DNA of 36,515 bases, taken from IMG/VR virus record IMGVR_UViG_3300030118_001151, positions 1 to 36,515 of that record; one strand, 5' to 3'. The notes beneath the pieces are model-generated. The model had not been told where the DNA came from. It searched no databases and saw only the letters and a program-made list of their open reading frames with translations. Origin of the DNA: a virus. Every line of letters begins with the position of its first letter. Position 1 is the first letter of the stretch. The position numbers and the translations under genes were made by a program. Below, piece after piece: positions 8,946-17,232 of this stretch.

Positions 8946-11148
8946 TTGTTATTAACCTTGGGTATAGTGATAAAATTGTTAAAGGCAAAGGTTGCGTTTG
9001 TCTAACAATCATAAATCCATCTGTATCATAATCTCCTCTAAACTCTACTTCTTTATCACCTGTAAATGGTGGAATACCTTGATCCATAGGATTAGCAGAA
9101 GTTCTGAAAGGAACTCTCTCCATATTATTTAAGTCGGGTCCTATTTCAACACCAACACTTTCATATAGTCTTGCAGTAACTTCATAAATTCTTTTTGTTT
9201 TAGCTTGTGATGTACCATTTTGTGATCCAGCATCTATTCTCATAGTTTTTAGTAATGAAGTATAACCTAATCCAATTTTAACACTATTTGCAAACCTATC
9301 TAAAGTAACAGAGTTTGATGCTACAGTTTTATTAGGATGTGTTGATCCATCAGCTAATATATTAATTTCTTGACCCTCTAAATGATTTAATCCAGATAAA
9401 GTATTAACAACCTGTTTAACAGTATCTCCAGATGTATGAGCTACTGCAGTGGTGCTTTCTGTTCCTCTAGTACAACCAGTTAAATCATTTGTAGATTTTC
9501 CTGTATAAGTAATTATTTCTCCACCAATTTTTATTTTACCAGATGATGTAAAATCTGTTCCAGATGCTACAGTTACTGTAGTTGCTGAATTAGAAATATC
9601 ACCATTCAATGTTGATGTTGCACCGCTATAATTTAATTGTGAATCTAAAAAATTAAATGATGTATTATCAGTTTGATCAAAATCAAATGTGTTTAAATAT
9701 TCTACATATCTTTTGGTTGCACCATTAATTGTTCTTTTTATAATCATGTACAATTCATATTCACTATCTTCAGTTGGTATAACTGCAACAGATTCACATA
9801 CTGCTTTGCTACTTCCAAAAGCTCCACCAAAAACGTGCCTATGCCATGCAACTACTTCTTGTTCTCTTTGATATGTTAATGCAACTAACTCACCATCATT
9901 TCTTACACACCAAATAATTGCTAGTGGTTCTTCTTGATATGCCATTTCTGTTACACCACCTTCAGTAATGTGTTCGGCAAGGATTGTTAAGTCTGGAGCT
10001 GTATAACCATCTACGTCAAAATTATAAGCTAGTTCTCTAATTTTTCTTTTAGCTCTTTGTAAAAATAAAGTAGCATTACCAACTGCTATTGCATCTGTAT
10101 TTGCAGCACCATGATTAGATTGTTTTTTAATTAAAATATTTGTTGGTGTTACAGCATCATTATCTCCACCACCACTAACTGTAAATTCACCACCTGCGGT
10201 ACCAATAATTAAAGTTCTACTGGCTGTCATAAATCTAATAGCATTTACTTGGTTAGATGCTATTGTATAAATAATAGCATCATCATCTGCTACAGTACCA
10301 CCAATATTTGCATCCATGTTTTCATAATCACCAGACCTAGAAAAATAAACTGTTTGTGGATTATTTAATGTTGCAGCAAAAACTAATCGTTGCTCAAAAA
10401 ATGATACACAAGAAGGATGTCCTGTTGTTTCTGAAAAAGCACCTAATGACCAATCGGTAGATGCAGTAGTTGCTCCTGTGTCTTTCAATATTTCAACAGT
10501 TACAACTGTAGCACTTGTATATGCTGTTATTTTTGCATAACCATCTCTAAATCTAACTAACCTTCCAACATCTGTTGATGCAAATGTATTAGCACTAGCA
10601 GTAAAAGTTCTTCCTGTACCTACTGTTTGTGCAGAAGCTGTAATTGTTGTTGTAGATGTGTTTGTATCTAAATATGGACCATTAGTAAAATCTACTTCTG
10701 TTAATGTCCAAGAAGTATGTCCTGTACGAGATAGTTTTCTAGTTTTATGACTAGGATGTGTAATGTACATAACGTCAGCACTTTGTGCGAACTTAATATC
10801 AAATAGTTCTGCAGTTAAATAAGGTGAAGATATTTCGTAAGGAGAACCACTAGATAATATTTGACCATTATCTCTATAGAATCTAATATATTCATTTCCT
10901 AATTCTAAAATATAAGTTTGTGTAGTAGAAAATTCAAAAGGTATTAATCTTGTTTTAGCAGCACTTGATTTTACTTCAGCAACATATTGAGTACCCGGTC
11001 TACGAGCTGCAGCACCATGAGGATATATAACCATATTTTCTACAGTTGCACATCCTGCAGAATATTTTGCTAAATCATTTCTACCATCTAATCTTGGTGA
11101 TAATTCACCTGCTGTAAAGTTTGAAATTTGTGCAGCTACTCTAGCCAT
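8935..11148 (-). CDS. Tail tubular protein B (nozzle), 737 aa
   Basis: Large beta-rich protein forming the distal tail nozzle. The start is highly typical: 'QISNFTAGELSPRLDGR' followed by 'LAKYSAGCATVENM' and 'PHGAAARRPGTQYV', the classic opening of the gp12-like/stabilisation family. Later segments 'FFEQRLVFAATLNNPQTVYFSR' and 'VVAWHRHVFGG' also match the family. The C-terminal part contains Ser/Thr-rich beta insertions around 'SGTDFTSSGKIKIGGEIITYTG', a module seen in phage tail proteins. It lies 3 bp downstream of tail tube A, in the standard order. Confidence 0.92.
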   Translation of the reverse strand: MARVAAQISNFTAGELSPRLDGRNDLAKYSAGCATVENMVIYPHGAAARRPGTQYVAEVKSSAAKTRLIPFEFSTTQTYILELGNEYIRFYRDNGQILSSGSPYEISSPYLTAELFDIKFAQSADVMYITHPSHKTRKLSRTGHTSWTLTEVDFTNGPYLDTNTSTTTITASAQTVGTGRTFTASANTFASTDVGRLVRFRDGYAKITAYTSATVVTVEILKDTGATTASTDWSLGAFSETTGHPSCVSFFEQRLVFAATLNNPQTVYFSRSGDYENMDANIGGTVADDDAIIYTIASNQVNAIRFMTASRTLIIGTAGGEFTVSGGGDNDAVTPTNILIKKQSNHGAANTDAIAVGNATLFLQRAKRKIRELAYNFDVDGYTAPDLTILAEHITEGGVTEMAYQEEPLAIIWCVRNDGELVALTYQREQEVVAWHRHVFGGAFGSSKAVCESVAVIPTEDSEYELYMIIKRTINGATKRYVEYLNTFDFDQTDNTSFNFLDSQLNYSGATSTLNGDISNSATTVTVASGTDFTSSGKIKIGGEIITYTGKSTNDLTGCTRGTESTTAVAHTSGDTVKQVVNTLSGLNHLEGQEINILADGSTHPNKTVASNSVTLDRFANSVKIGLGYTSLLKTMRIDAGSQNGTSQAKTKRIYEVTARLYESVGVEIGPDLNNMERVPFRTSANPMDQGIPPFTGDKEVEFRGDYDTDGFMIVRQTQPLPLTILSLYPRLITNDG

Positions 11149-11151
11149 TTA

Positions 11152-11733
11152 TTAAAACCTTGAGTTTAAGAATGTACTTGCATCTACTGCATCTGCCATA
11201 CCATCTTCTTGAGAAACATTTTGACCTTCAGTTGAATCTACAAATCTAGCATCTTTTAATTTTTCTTGATAATTTATAATCATGTTTTGTGATGTAGTAT
11301 TATTAGATGTTATTGCATAAGCAATATCTGCACCAAGTGCAGCAGATAATGTTTCTCTAAGTAGTTCATCATATTCATTAGGATCTTCTACTCTTGATAT
11401 ATATAATATTTTCATAGTAGTATTGTCAGATAATATTGATCTTCCTTCTACTCTATAGTTAGAATCAAAGTCTAATATTTTTAAAAGCCTTAGACAATCT
11501 CCGGGTAAATCATATTTAAATTTAAAACCCCATGCAGGAGTTGTAGTTGATTGTGCTAGTTCAACTCTTTTTTGTAAACAGTTCCAAGGATGTGATCTAA
11601 ATACAGCATCTCTTACTTGAGTATATCTTGAGTTACAAAGTCTAGCATTTTTTGAATCTTCTGTAAGTGAAAGTATAGTTGTTGCACCTAACTGATTTAA
11701 TGCTCCATTACAAATATCAACTGTTGATGCCAT
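11152..11733 (-). CDS. Tail tubular protein A (adaptor), 193 aa
   Basis: Adaptor that connects the portal to the nozzle (gp11-like). The opening 'DICNGALNQLGATTILSLTED' followed by 'ARLCNSRYTQVRDAVFRSHPWNC' is diagnostic, and 'PGDCLRLLKI' and 'EDPNEYDELLRETLSAALGADIAYAI' also fit. Length is typical. It directly precedes tail tube B, with a small ORF of unknown role just upstream. Confidence 0.93.
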   Translation of the reverse strand: MASTVDICNGALNQLGATTILSLTEDSKNARLCNSRYTQVRDAVFRSHPWNCLQKRVELAQSTTTPAWGFKFKYDLPGDCLRLLKILDFDSNYRVEGRSILSDNTTMKILYISRVEDPNEYDELLRETLSAALGADIAYAITSNNTTSQNMIINYQEKLKDARFVDSTEGQNVSQEDGMADAVDASTFLNSRF

Positions 11734-11734
11734 A

Positions 11735-11935
11735 CTACTTCCTTATAATATACTTGCGTCTTATTTGTCTATCTTTTTCTAACGCAAATATTTCTTCTTC
11801 TGTTCTTTCTTCTTTTAGATCAAATCCATAATGATATTTAGGACCATGTTTGAATCTGTCTACTAACACATACCTATATACATAATTATCTTTTTTAAAA
11901 TGTAATACAGGTTTTAAATCTTTTATCTTCTTCAT
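11735..11935 (-). CDS. Small basic protein of unknown function, 66 aa
   Basis: Lys/Tyr/Arg-rich 66-residue ORF with phrases 'KDNYVYRYVLVDRF' and 'FDLKEERTEEEIFALEKDRQ'. I do not recognise a family. It ends 1 bp before the tail tube A start and begins immediately after the T-run of a strong terminator hairpin (11936-11977), so the usual place for a Shine-Dalgarno is occupied by the T-tract. Either it is translated from a transcript passing through the terminator with the stem melted, or the true start differs. The compact fit to the next gene favours a real gene. Confidence 0.6.
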   Translation of the reverse strand: MKKIKDLKPVLHFKKDNYVYRYVLVDRFKHGPKYHYGFDLKEERTEEEIFALEKDRQIRRKYIIRK

Positions 11936-11977
11936 AAAAAGATAGGCGAGATTAAGTCTCCCGCTTCCCGCCTATCT
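11936..11977 (-). terminator. Rho-independent terminator after the head genes
   Basis: Read on the minus strand, AGATAGGCG (11977-11969) pairs with CGCCTATCT (11948-11940). The loop is about 20 nt, contains a smaller GAGA/TCTC stem, and is followed at once by a T-run. A 9-bp G+C-containing stem plus T-tract is the classic intrinsic terminator form. It sits after the capsid and decoration genes and before the tail genes, where partial termination would keep capsid expression high relative to tail genes. Confidence 0.88.
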
Positions 11978-12003
11978 ACATACTATTAGTACAAACTAAA
12001 CAA

Positions 12004-12468
12004 TTAGTCTAGCACATACATCATAGTTAATTGAATAGTACCAGTTCCTGCAGCACCACCCATAGTCACTGACACAGGAAGTCCATCCTTGTTAGCATCT
12101 ACAAGTGAGTTTTCACCTAATGCAATAGTGTTAGCAGCATTTACCGCAGTTGCAGAAGTAGAAGCAGCAGCCGCTTTGTAAGCAGCAGCACTTGCACTTA
12201 CAGCAGTACCCGCAGCATTTGTGTGTGCAGCATAACCTACTGATAAAGTAGTTGAACTACCTAATGCGTCATGTGCTAATCTACCAGAGATGATTCTCGC
12301 ACCATTTGGTAAATTAAACATTTGAATCACATCACCAGAAGCTAGAGAAGATGCTTCATATTCTGCATGAGCAACTCTTACTCTACCCGCTAATTCAGTA
12401 GTATCAATCTTTTGTGAAGGAACATTCTGATCCCATTTAGTCTTTTGTATCGAATAAACTGTAGCCAT
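12004..12468 (-). CDS. Putative head decoration/capsid-associated protein, 154 aa
   Basis: Ala/Thr/Ser/Gly-rich protein with a beta-sandwich-like pattern: 'ELAGRVRVAHAEYEASSLASG', 'DVIQMFNLPNGARIISGRLA', then Ala-rich repeats and 'GTGTIQLTMMYVLD'. It lies 12 bp downstream of the major capsid gene behind a strong Shine-Dalgarno (AGGAGG just before the ATG at 12468), which implies abundant expression. From memory, proteins of this style next to the capsid gene in podoviruses are virion surface or decoration proteins. No specific family name can be assigned from the sequence alone. Confidence 0.65.
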   Translation of the reverse strand: MATVYSIQKTKWDQNVPSQKIDTTELAGRVRVAHAEYEASSLASGDVIQMFNLPNGARIISGRLAHDALGSSTTLSVGYAAHTNAAGTAVSASAAAYKAAAASTSATAVNAANTIALGENSLVDANKDGLPVSVTMGGAAGTGTIQLTMMYVLD

Positions 12469-12480
12469 ATTTTCCTCCTA

Positions 12481-13344
12481 TTATGCTTCTGTACAAGTTA
12501 TACCAATAACTTTCGCTTGTTCCATTCTAGTAGCACCAATGCTCATGCAATAGTAAACTTGAGTAGCATACGATTTGTCTGCTCTCTCATCTATTCTTGC
12601 TGAAACATCTTTACCAATTCCTAGAGTGATACCATCTTGTGCGAAGGCTATGCAAGTTCTGTCATTACCAGATTTTGCAAGTCTATTGGAAACTGTAAAT
12701 TTGAAGCCTAAGAACGTGTCGATTTCACCCTGTACTAATGCTTTTACAGTATTGAAATCTGAACTCGTAACTTCAGTTACATTTAAAAGATTATTGATCT
12801 GCTCCGGAGACACGATAATGTGTCTTGGGATTGAAGGATCAACACTAGCTAAATCAAACTTTTCTTTAGCTTTCGCTAATTTAGGAATGTTTAAGCCTGT
12901 AGTTGAACCAACACTAGCAGCAATAGCTGTTTGTGCAGATTCAGTGCCAGTACCAGTTTCGCCTGTGTAAGCAGTACCAGTAGCAGCAGCAATAATCACA
13001 TCATCCATTGCACGACCCATTGCGTATGCAGCAGCTTGTGCGTATGTAGATGTAGGGTCAATTAAAAGACGTACTTTGTCTTGTTGATCAATAAGATCAG
13101 CGAACTCGTAGTCTGCAAGAGTTACTCTTCTTCTTGAATGAGGAGTATCTATTTGCGGAGTGTCCGAGTGTCTGCTAGTTTTTAGCTGAGCAGTTACTGA
13201 ACCAACTTGATCAAAGAAAGCTGATTTTCCTACAACACTTTCTTGTCTAACTTTGTCTCTTAATAATGATCCCATTTGTTGAGATAGCATTTGTACGTTA
13301 GCAGAATACTGCTGTACAAAAGCTGTAGTTATTTGTGATGACAT
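12481..13344 (-). CDS. Major capsid protein, 287 aa
   Basis: HK97-fold capsid protein of the podovirus type. Recognisable segments are 'VQQYSANVQMLSQQMGSLLRD' near the N-terminus, 'SVVGKSAFFDQVG', 'HSDTPQIDTPHSRRRVTLADYEFADLID' (typical of this capsid family), 'PKLAKAKEKFDLASVD' and the closing 'RMEQAKVIGITC'. There is a good Shine-Dalgarno (GGAGAG) before the ATG at 13344. It follows scaffold and portal in the standard order. Visible codons here look a little less AT-driven than in the ejection genes, as often seen for highly expressed capsid genes. Confidence 0.93.
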   Translation of the reverse strand: MSSQITTAFVQQYSANVQMLSQQMGSLLRDKVRQESVVGKSAFFDQVGSVTAQLKTSRHSDTPQIDTPHSRRRVTLADYEFADLIDQQDKVRLLIDPTSTYAQAAAYAMGRAMDDVIIAAATGTAYTGETGTGTESAQTAIAASVGSTTGLNIPKLAKAKEKFDLASVDPSIPRHIIVSPEQINNLLNVTEVTSSDFNTVKALVQGEIDTFLGFKFTVSNRLAKSGNDRTCIAFAQDGITLGIGKDVSARIDERADKSYATQVYYCMSIGATRMEQAKVIGITCTEA

Positions 13345-13446
13345 AATTGTCTCTCCATTATTATTGTTAAGTTATAAATAATCAGAAAGGTTATCCACTC
13401 AAATGAGTAGGCAATTCTTGGATTTAAACTCTTTTAGAGTAGAAGT
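13345..13446. other. Gap upstream of capsid with two small hairpins and a DnaA-box-like site
   Basis: About 100 bp without a gene. It contains two short inverted repeats, ACTCAAATGAGT (13397-13408) and ACTCTTTTAGAGT (about 13429-13441), and TTATCCACT (13391-13399), which differs from the DnaA-box consensus TTATCCACA at one base. The hairpins are too short to be clear terminators. They may shape or protect the 5' end of the capsid mRNA, which is speculation. Confidence 0.4.
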
Positions 13447-13617
13447 CTATTCCTTCTTGCCAGTAAGGTTCTTACGAATTTTCTTACTAATTACCCAATT
13501 ATAATATTTTTCAGCATAAGGCAAGGGATCATTTTTTTGTTCATTAGATCCTGTCTCTTTTACTAAACGTAATATTTCTAATCGAATTTCTTGATCATTA
13601 AGATTGTTTATCTGCAT
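13447..13617 (-). CDS. Small head-region protein of unknown function, 56 aa
   Basis: ATG at 13617 overlaps the last 20 bp of the scaffold gene. The frame reads 'MQINNLNDQEIRLEILRLVK', then 'PLPYAEKYYNWVI' and a Lys/Arg-rich end. From memory, short proteins with a leading 'D-x-E-x-R-L-E-x-L-R-L' helix and 'AEKYYNWV' occur beside capsid genes in marine podoviruses. The conserved form and position support a real gene with unknown function. Confidence 0.75.
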   Translation of the reverse strand: MQINNLNDQEIRLEILRLVKETGSNEQKNDPLPYAEKYYNWVISKKIRKNLTGKKE

Positions 13618-14467
13618 TGAGCATCTCTCTTAAAGTATAAACTTGTTGAACCATTTTATCGTGATCTGGATGTGATTTATTCCAATATGGTCCATCAGTA
13701 TCATTTGTAATAGATGATATTTCAGATTCAATATCCGCAACTGAATTTACATTTTCACTTTCAGTTGAAACTATTTTATCTTCTGACATCATACTTGCTA
13801 TTTTTGCAAAACCTTTAATTACTTCTGGATGATCACCAAGTCTAGTACCATCTGATAAAGTCATATCTAATACTTCTGGTTTTATATTTGCTTTAGCAAT
13901 CGCACCAGCTTGTTGAACTTTTGCATCAAAATCTCTACCCCATTCTTGTCTTAATTGTTGTTCAGATTGAGCTTGTGCAGTTTCAGTATCTATCTTTGCT
14001 TGTTGAGCATTACCTTCCATATTGTTTTTATAAAAGTTTAAAATACCTTCTGCTTGTTTATTGTTTAAACCAAGTTTGTGAGATTGTTCAGCAAAATTCT
14101 TAATTGCATTTTCATCCATTTGAATTACATCTGATTCAACATTTAGATTATATTTGTCTGGAGATTCTGGTCTACCTAACTTTGAGTATGCTTCATCCCA
14201 CACATCTTGTGTAGAATTTTTTGTTGGTATTGCAATTTTATCTTGACCAATCATTCTAGTTGCGTTGATATAACTTTTTGCTAAAGCATCAATCTCTGTA
14301 AATTTTTCTATACTAGGATCTTTTCTAAATTCTTCACTAATAGAATCTTTCCAAGATGATGTTGGTTGTTCAGCAGGAGCAGTTGCTGGTGCTGGTGTTT
14401 GTTGTACTGTTTCTGTAGTCGCTTGATCTACAGGCACAGTTTCCTGTGTTATCTGTTCATTTGACAT
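13598..14467 (-). CDS. Capsid scaffolding/assembly protein, 289 aa
   Basis: Acidic, Gln/Glu-rich helical protein between portal and capsid, as expected of a scaffold that directs procapsid assembly and then leaves. The N-terminal 45 residues are low-complexity Thr/Pro/Ala/Gln. 'SWKDSISEEFRKDPSIEKF' and 'DEAYSKLGRPESPDKYNL' are typical of podovirus scaffold proteins, and 'QLRQEWGRDFDAKVQQA' with 'KIASMMSEDK' also fits. The ATG at 14467 is 3 bp after the stop of the upstream Bbp19-like gene. Confidence 0.9.
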   Translation of the reverse strand: MSNEQITQETVPVDQATTETVQQTPAPATAPAEQPTSSWKDSISEEFRKDPSIEKFTEIDALAKSYINATRMIGQDKIAIPTKNSTQDVWDEAYSKLGRPESPDKYNLNVESDVIQMDENAIKNFAEQSHKLGLNNKQAEGILNFYKNNMEGNAQQAKIDTETAQAQSEQQLRQEWGRDFDAKVQQAGAIAKANIKPEVLDMTLSDGTRLGDHPEVIKGFAKIASMMSEDKIVSTESENVNSVADIESEISSITNDTDGPYWNKSHPDHDKMVQQVYTLREMLNADKQS

Positions 14468-14469
14468 TT

Positions 14470-14712
14470 TTATTTATCCTTTGTTTGGAGCATTGATTTA
14501 ATAAATAAAAGGACACTCCTTTGTCCTTCCATATATGCACTCTCATGGCTATCACCTTTTACATTAGTGGTAGAATGATAATGACATCTTTTTTCAAGAT
14601 CAGCTAAGACTTTCTTGCCTTCTTCTGTGTTGAATATAAATTTATAATTTTTTTGAAGTTCTTGTAAAAACTTTTCTAGTTCTTTCGGTTCCATATTATT
14701 CCATTTCGGCAT
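14470..14712 (-). CDS. Bbp19-like small phage protein, 80 aa
   Basis: Residues from about 28 onward, 'NTEEGKKVLADLEKRCHYH' followed by 'ESAYMEGQRSVLLFIKSML', match the signature of the Bbp19 family (Asp/Glu-Gly-x-x-VLADLE-x-RC, then EGQRSV-x-L-x-I). These are small proteins near the portal in many podoviruses. Their precise role is unknown to me. The start at 14712 overlaps the 3' end of the portal gene by 17 bp. Confidence 0.82.
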   Translation of the reverse strand: MPKWNNMEPKELEKFLQELQKNYKFIFNTEEGKKVLADLEKRCHYHSTTNVKGDSHESAYMEGQRSVLLFIKSMLQTKDK

Positions 14713-16324
14713 TTGCTACAGCTTTTGCTTCTTCTGGTAATGCTTTCGCTAATGGTGCTATTGCTCCTCCGGCTTGTGCAACTTGTTGCATTTCAGCCAT
14801 TTGTTGTTGTTGTTGTGCTGCAGCCGCAGCTTCTTCTCTTTCTGCATTAACTTGTGATTGTAACTTTAGTACCTTTTGTGGAATACCCACAAGATCAGCA
14901 ACGTGCTTAACTAAAGCATCAAAGTTAATGTAATCAAATACTGGAGCTACATTAGCAAGTGATCCTAATATTTCTATACCTCTAGTAATTGATGAAAGTT
15001 CTGTAGATTTTTGTGCTTTAGCAAGAGGAGAAACATATTCTATTTCTATGTCTTGACCAGATAAAAATTCTGGTGCAGGAGCAAATTGTTCTCTTCTAAA
15101 TAAAATATTAAAACATCTATCAATTAAAGGTTTTAATAATTCTGATTGTAGTCTACCTAAAACTGGTCCAAGCAATCTCATCTTCTCTTCGTTTCTTTGT
15201 ATAACTTCTGTTGCTGTCATTTGTGGACCTTGTTGCAACATTAGTTGATCAACATAAAACACTGCTCTAATTGCAGTTCTTCTTTGCTCTTCCATATTTA
15301 AACCTAGCGGATTATTTGCACCAATGTTTAATGGTTCAATTCTATCTCTTGTACCACTTCTGTAAAAGTTTAGTCCACCCGGTACAGTTCTTACAGGAAG
15401 TAAAAAACCATCATCCGGAACTAATAGTGGTGGGTCTACTTGTTTTTGAGCAGCTTTGATTGTAGTTTTTGACATCTCGTTTAGCATCTTTACGTCTGGC
15501 AATGCTGTCATTGCTGGTGATCTACCATATATTTCATGTGATGCTTTTAAGTATCTCGGTACTACGAAAGGGAACTCTTGAAAACCAGATACAGATAATT
15601 CATTAGCATTTTTCATTTCAATATAAACAGATTCAAATGGCATATTGTCTGCATCTTTTAATTTAGGATTGTAATCTGATCTCGGATATACTGCGTGTAA
15701 TATTTCTATTTCATTAAAGGGATCTTTTTTTGCTTGTGATTGAATATCAGTTGATACTGCAGAACCAAATTGTTGAATTGCAGCTCTTACTGATAAATTA
15801 AATTTTCTATAAACAGTATCTATTCTACCCTTATCATCTTCTGCAATAAATATTTCATTAATATGTCTTGTAGAAAATTTTAATATATCTTCATTATCTT
15901 CTTGAATGTGCATTGCTGCAGTGCCAAATGTAATTAAATCGTGATACAGTTCAAATATTTCTTGTTGAAAGTTTGATCTATTAAATGCTGTGTACATAAC
16001 TTCGGTTGCAGATTCTAACCAAAGTTTTGCTTCATCATCCATATCCAAAGATGAATCTTTAAATCTTAATGAGAACCAAGGTGTAGAAGGATTTGTAAGC
16101 ATACCATGTAATGATGCTGCTAATAATTCTACTGCTTGTATTGGTGAACTGTCAAAAATTCTTTCTGTACGTTTATCACCTCTTGATCTTGTTTTAGTAA
16201 CGTCAGCTTTTCTTGGTTGCATATAGTCTGCAACATCCTGCCAATGTGTTTCCCAATTTTGTCTTTGTGATTTTAATCTATCAAATCTTGCGATTAAAGA
16301 TTTAGTTAAATCTGTTTTTGCCAT
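14696..16324 (-). CDS. Portal (head-tail connector) protein, 542 aa
   Basis: T7-type head-tail connector, the dodecameric ring through which DNA is packaged and ejected. Diagnostic segments are 'LKSQRQNWETHWQDVADYMQPRK', 'RIFDSSPIQAVELLAASLHGMLTNPSTPWF', 'YGRSPAMTALPDVKMLNEMSKT', 'VDPPLLVPDDGF' and 'MTATEVIQRNEEKMRLLGPVLGRLQSE'. The C-terminus is Ala/Gln-rich with five glutamines near residues 504-508 and probably unstructured. Length is typical of the family. Confidence 0.95.
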   Translation of the reverse strand: MAKTDLTKSLIARFDRLKSQRQNWETHWQDVADYMQPRKADVTKTRSRGDKRTERIFDSSPIQAVELLAASLHGMLTNPSTPWFSLRFKDSSLDMDDEAKLWLESATEVMYTAFNRSNFQQEIFELYHDLITFGTAAMHIQEDNEDILKFSTRHINEIFIAEDDKGRIDTVYRKFNLSVRAAIQQFGSAVSTDIQSQAKKDPFNEIEILHAVYPRSDYNPKLKDADNMPFESVYIEMKNANELSVSGFQEFPFVVPRYLKASHEIYGRSPAMTALPDVKMLNEMSKTTIKAAQKQVDPPLLVPDDGFLLPVRTVPGGLNFYRSGTRDRIEPLNIGANNPLGLNMEEQRRTAIRAVFYVDQLMLQQGPQMTATEVIQRNEEKMRLLGPVLGRLQSELLKPLIDRCFNILFRREQFAPAPEFLSGQDIEIEYVSPLAKAQKSTELSSITRGIEILGSLANVAPVFDYINFDALVKHVADLVGIPQKVLKLQSQVNAEREEAAAAAQQQQQMAEMQQVAQAGGAIAPLAKALPEEAKAVANAEME

Positions 16325-17004
16325 TATGTTACTTGTCCTAATAAACTTTTCTTACCTAATGAATAATCATCTGAAACTTTTGTTACACCTAGTGATCCAG
16401 TTTTAATAGTTTTTCTTCTACCTTTTTTCTTTGTTATTCTTTCATCATATTCTTTTTCTTTTTTTTCTTCTACCATTTTTTGTTCTTGTGTTTTTTCTTT
16501 AGTTAAAATAGTTTTACCTCCTACAACTTTTTTTTGTTGAACATTACCCTCATTGTCTCTACCATAATTAATATTAACATTACCAGCAGCATCTATTTTA
16601 CCTGCTGATCTATCTCTCATATATTCTTTATAACCTTCGTCAGTTAATTCATATTGAGTAGCTTTACCTCTGCTTTTTAATCCTTTAAAATATTCTACAT
16701 TTTTATCTAAAGTTTTTTGTCTAAATTTTTGACCAGCATTTAAAATTGTTGAAAAAGGAACTCCTGCTGGAACTTTTTTTACTTTCATATTATCAAGTCT
16801 TGATCTTCCTGTAGCTAATTCATATTCTTTTCTAGCTGTTTTTATTCTTTGTGATGATACAGTGGTTGTTGTAGAAGATCCGCTATCTGTATGAGGATTA
16901 GGTCTTGTTGTTGTTTTTTGTGGAGCAGTAGTTTTTTTTGTACTTGTAGTACGATTACTTCTGTAATTTTGCCTTTTGTCATCTGCTGAAGTAAATGTAA
17001 CCAT
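16324..17004 (-). CDS. Lys/Arg-rich protein with C-terminal TI-TG-LG motif, 226 aa
   Basis: Polar, disordered-looking N-terminus rich in Thr, Lys and Ser, then 'KVPAGVPFSTILNAGQKFRQKTL' and a basic C-terminus, 'KKGRRKTIKTGSLGVTKV' followed by 'KKSLLGQ'. The closing motif (RR-x-T-I-x-TG-x-LG-V, then K-x-LLG) recurs in the neighbouring 74-aa protein. From memory it also closes small T7-like proteins encoded near the portal. A virion or ejection accessory role is plausible but not established. The stop abuts the portal start. Confidence 0.7.
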   Translation of the reverse strand: MVTFTSADDKRQNYRSNRTTSTKKTTAPQKTTTRPNPHTDSGSSTTTTVSSQRIKTARKEYELATGRSRLDNMKVKKVPAGVPFSTILNAGQKFRQKTLDKNVEYFKGLKSRGKATQYELTDEGYKEYMRDRSAGKIDAAGNVNINYGRDNEGNVQQKKVVGGKTILTKEKTQEQKMVEEKKEKEYDERITKKKGRRKTIKTGSLGVTKVSDDYSLGKKSLLGQVT

Positions 17005-17005
17005 A

Positions 17006-17230
17006 TTATTTTTTTCCTAACAATGTTTCTAATGCTTCTTCTTCATCTTCTTGTATTCCAAGAGGTCCAGTAAGAATAGTATCTTTTTTACCTGTTTTTC
17101 TTCTTCTAATAGCATCTTGTTCTTTTTTAATTTTTTCTTTTTCTTCTGGTGAAATTTCTTCACTTGGTACTTCCGGTGGTGGAGCAACTGGTGGAAGTGG
17201 TGGCATTTTTGGTTTGAATATTGAACCCAT
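17006..17230 (-). CDS. Small Pro/Glu-rich protein sharing the TI-TG-LG motif, 74 aa
   Basis: A Pro-rich N-terminus ('FKPKMPPLPPVAPPPEVP') is followed by a charged helix, then 'RRRKTGKKDTILTGPLGI' and an end of 'LETLLGKK'. From memory, many podoviruses carry a small protein of this plan next to the portal or terminase genes. It sits between terL and the 226-aa protein with the same C-terminal motif, and the two are probably distant paralogues or share a binding target. Spacing to both neighbours is 1-2 bp. Confidence 0.78.
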   Translation of the reverse strand: MGSIFKPKMPPLPPVAPPPEVPSEEISPEEKEKIKKEQDAIRRRKTGKKDTILTGPLGIQEDEEEALETLLGKK

Positions 17231-17232
17231 AA

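Noticed and set aside
13369-13446. tRNA gene in the gap before capsid
   Set aside because: A TTTAAAT T-loop-like string is flanked by non-pairing bases, and no cloverleaf can be drawn. No tRNA was recognised elsewhere in the window.
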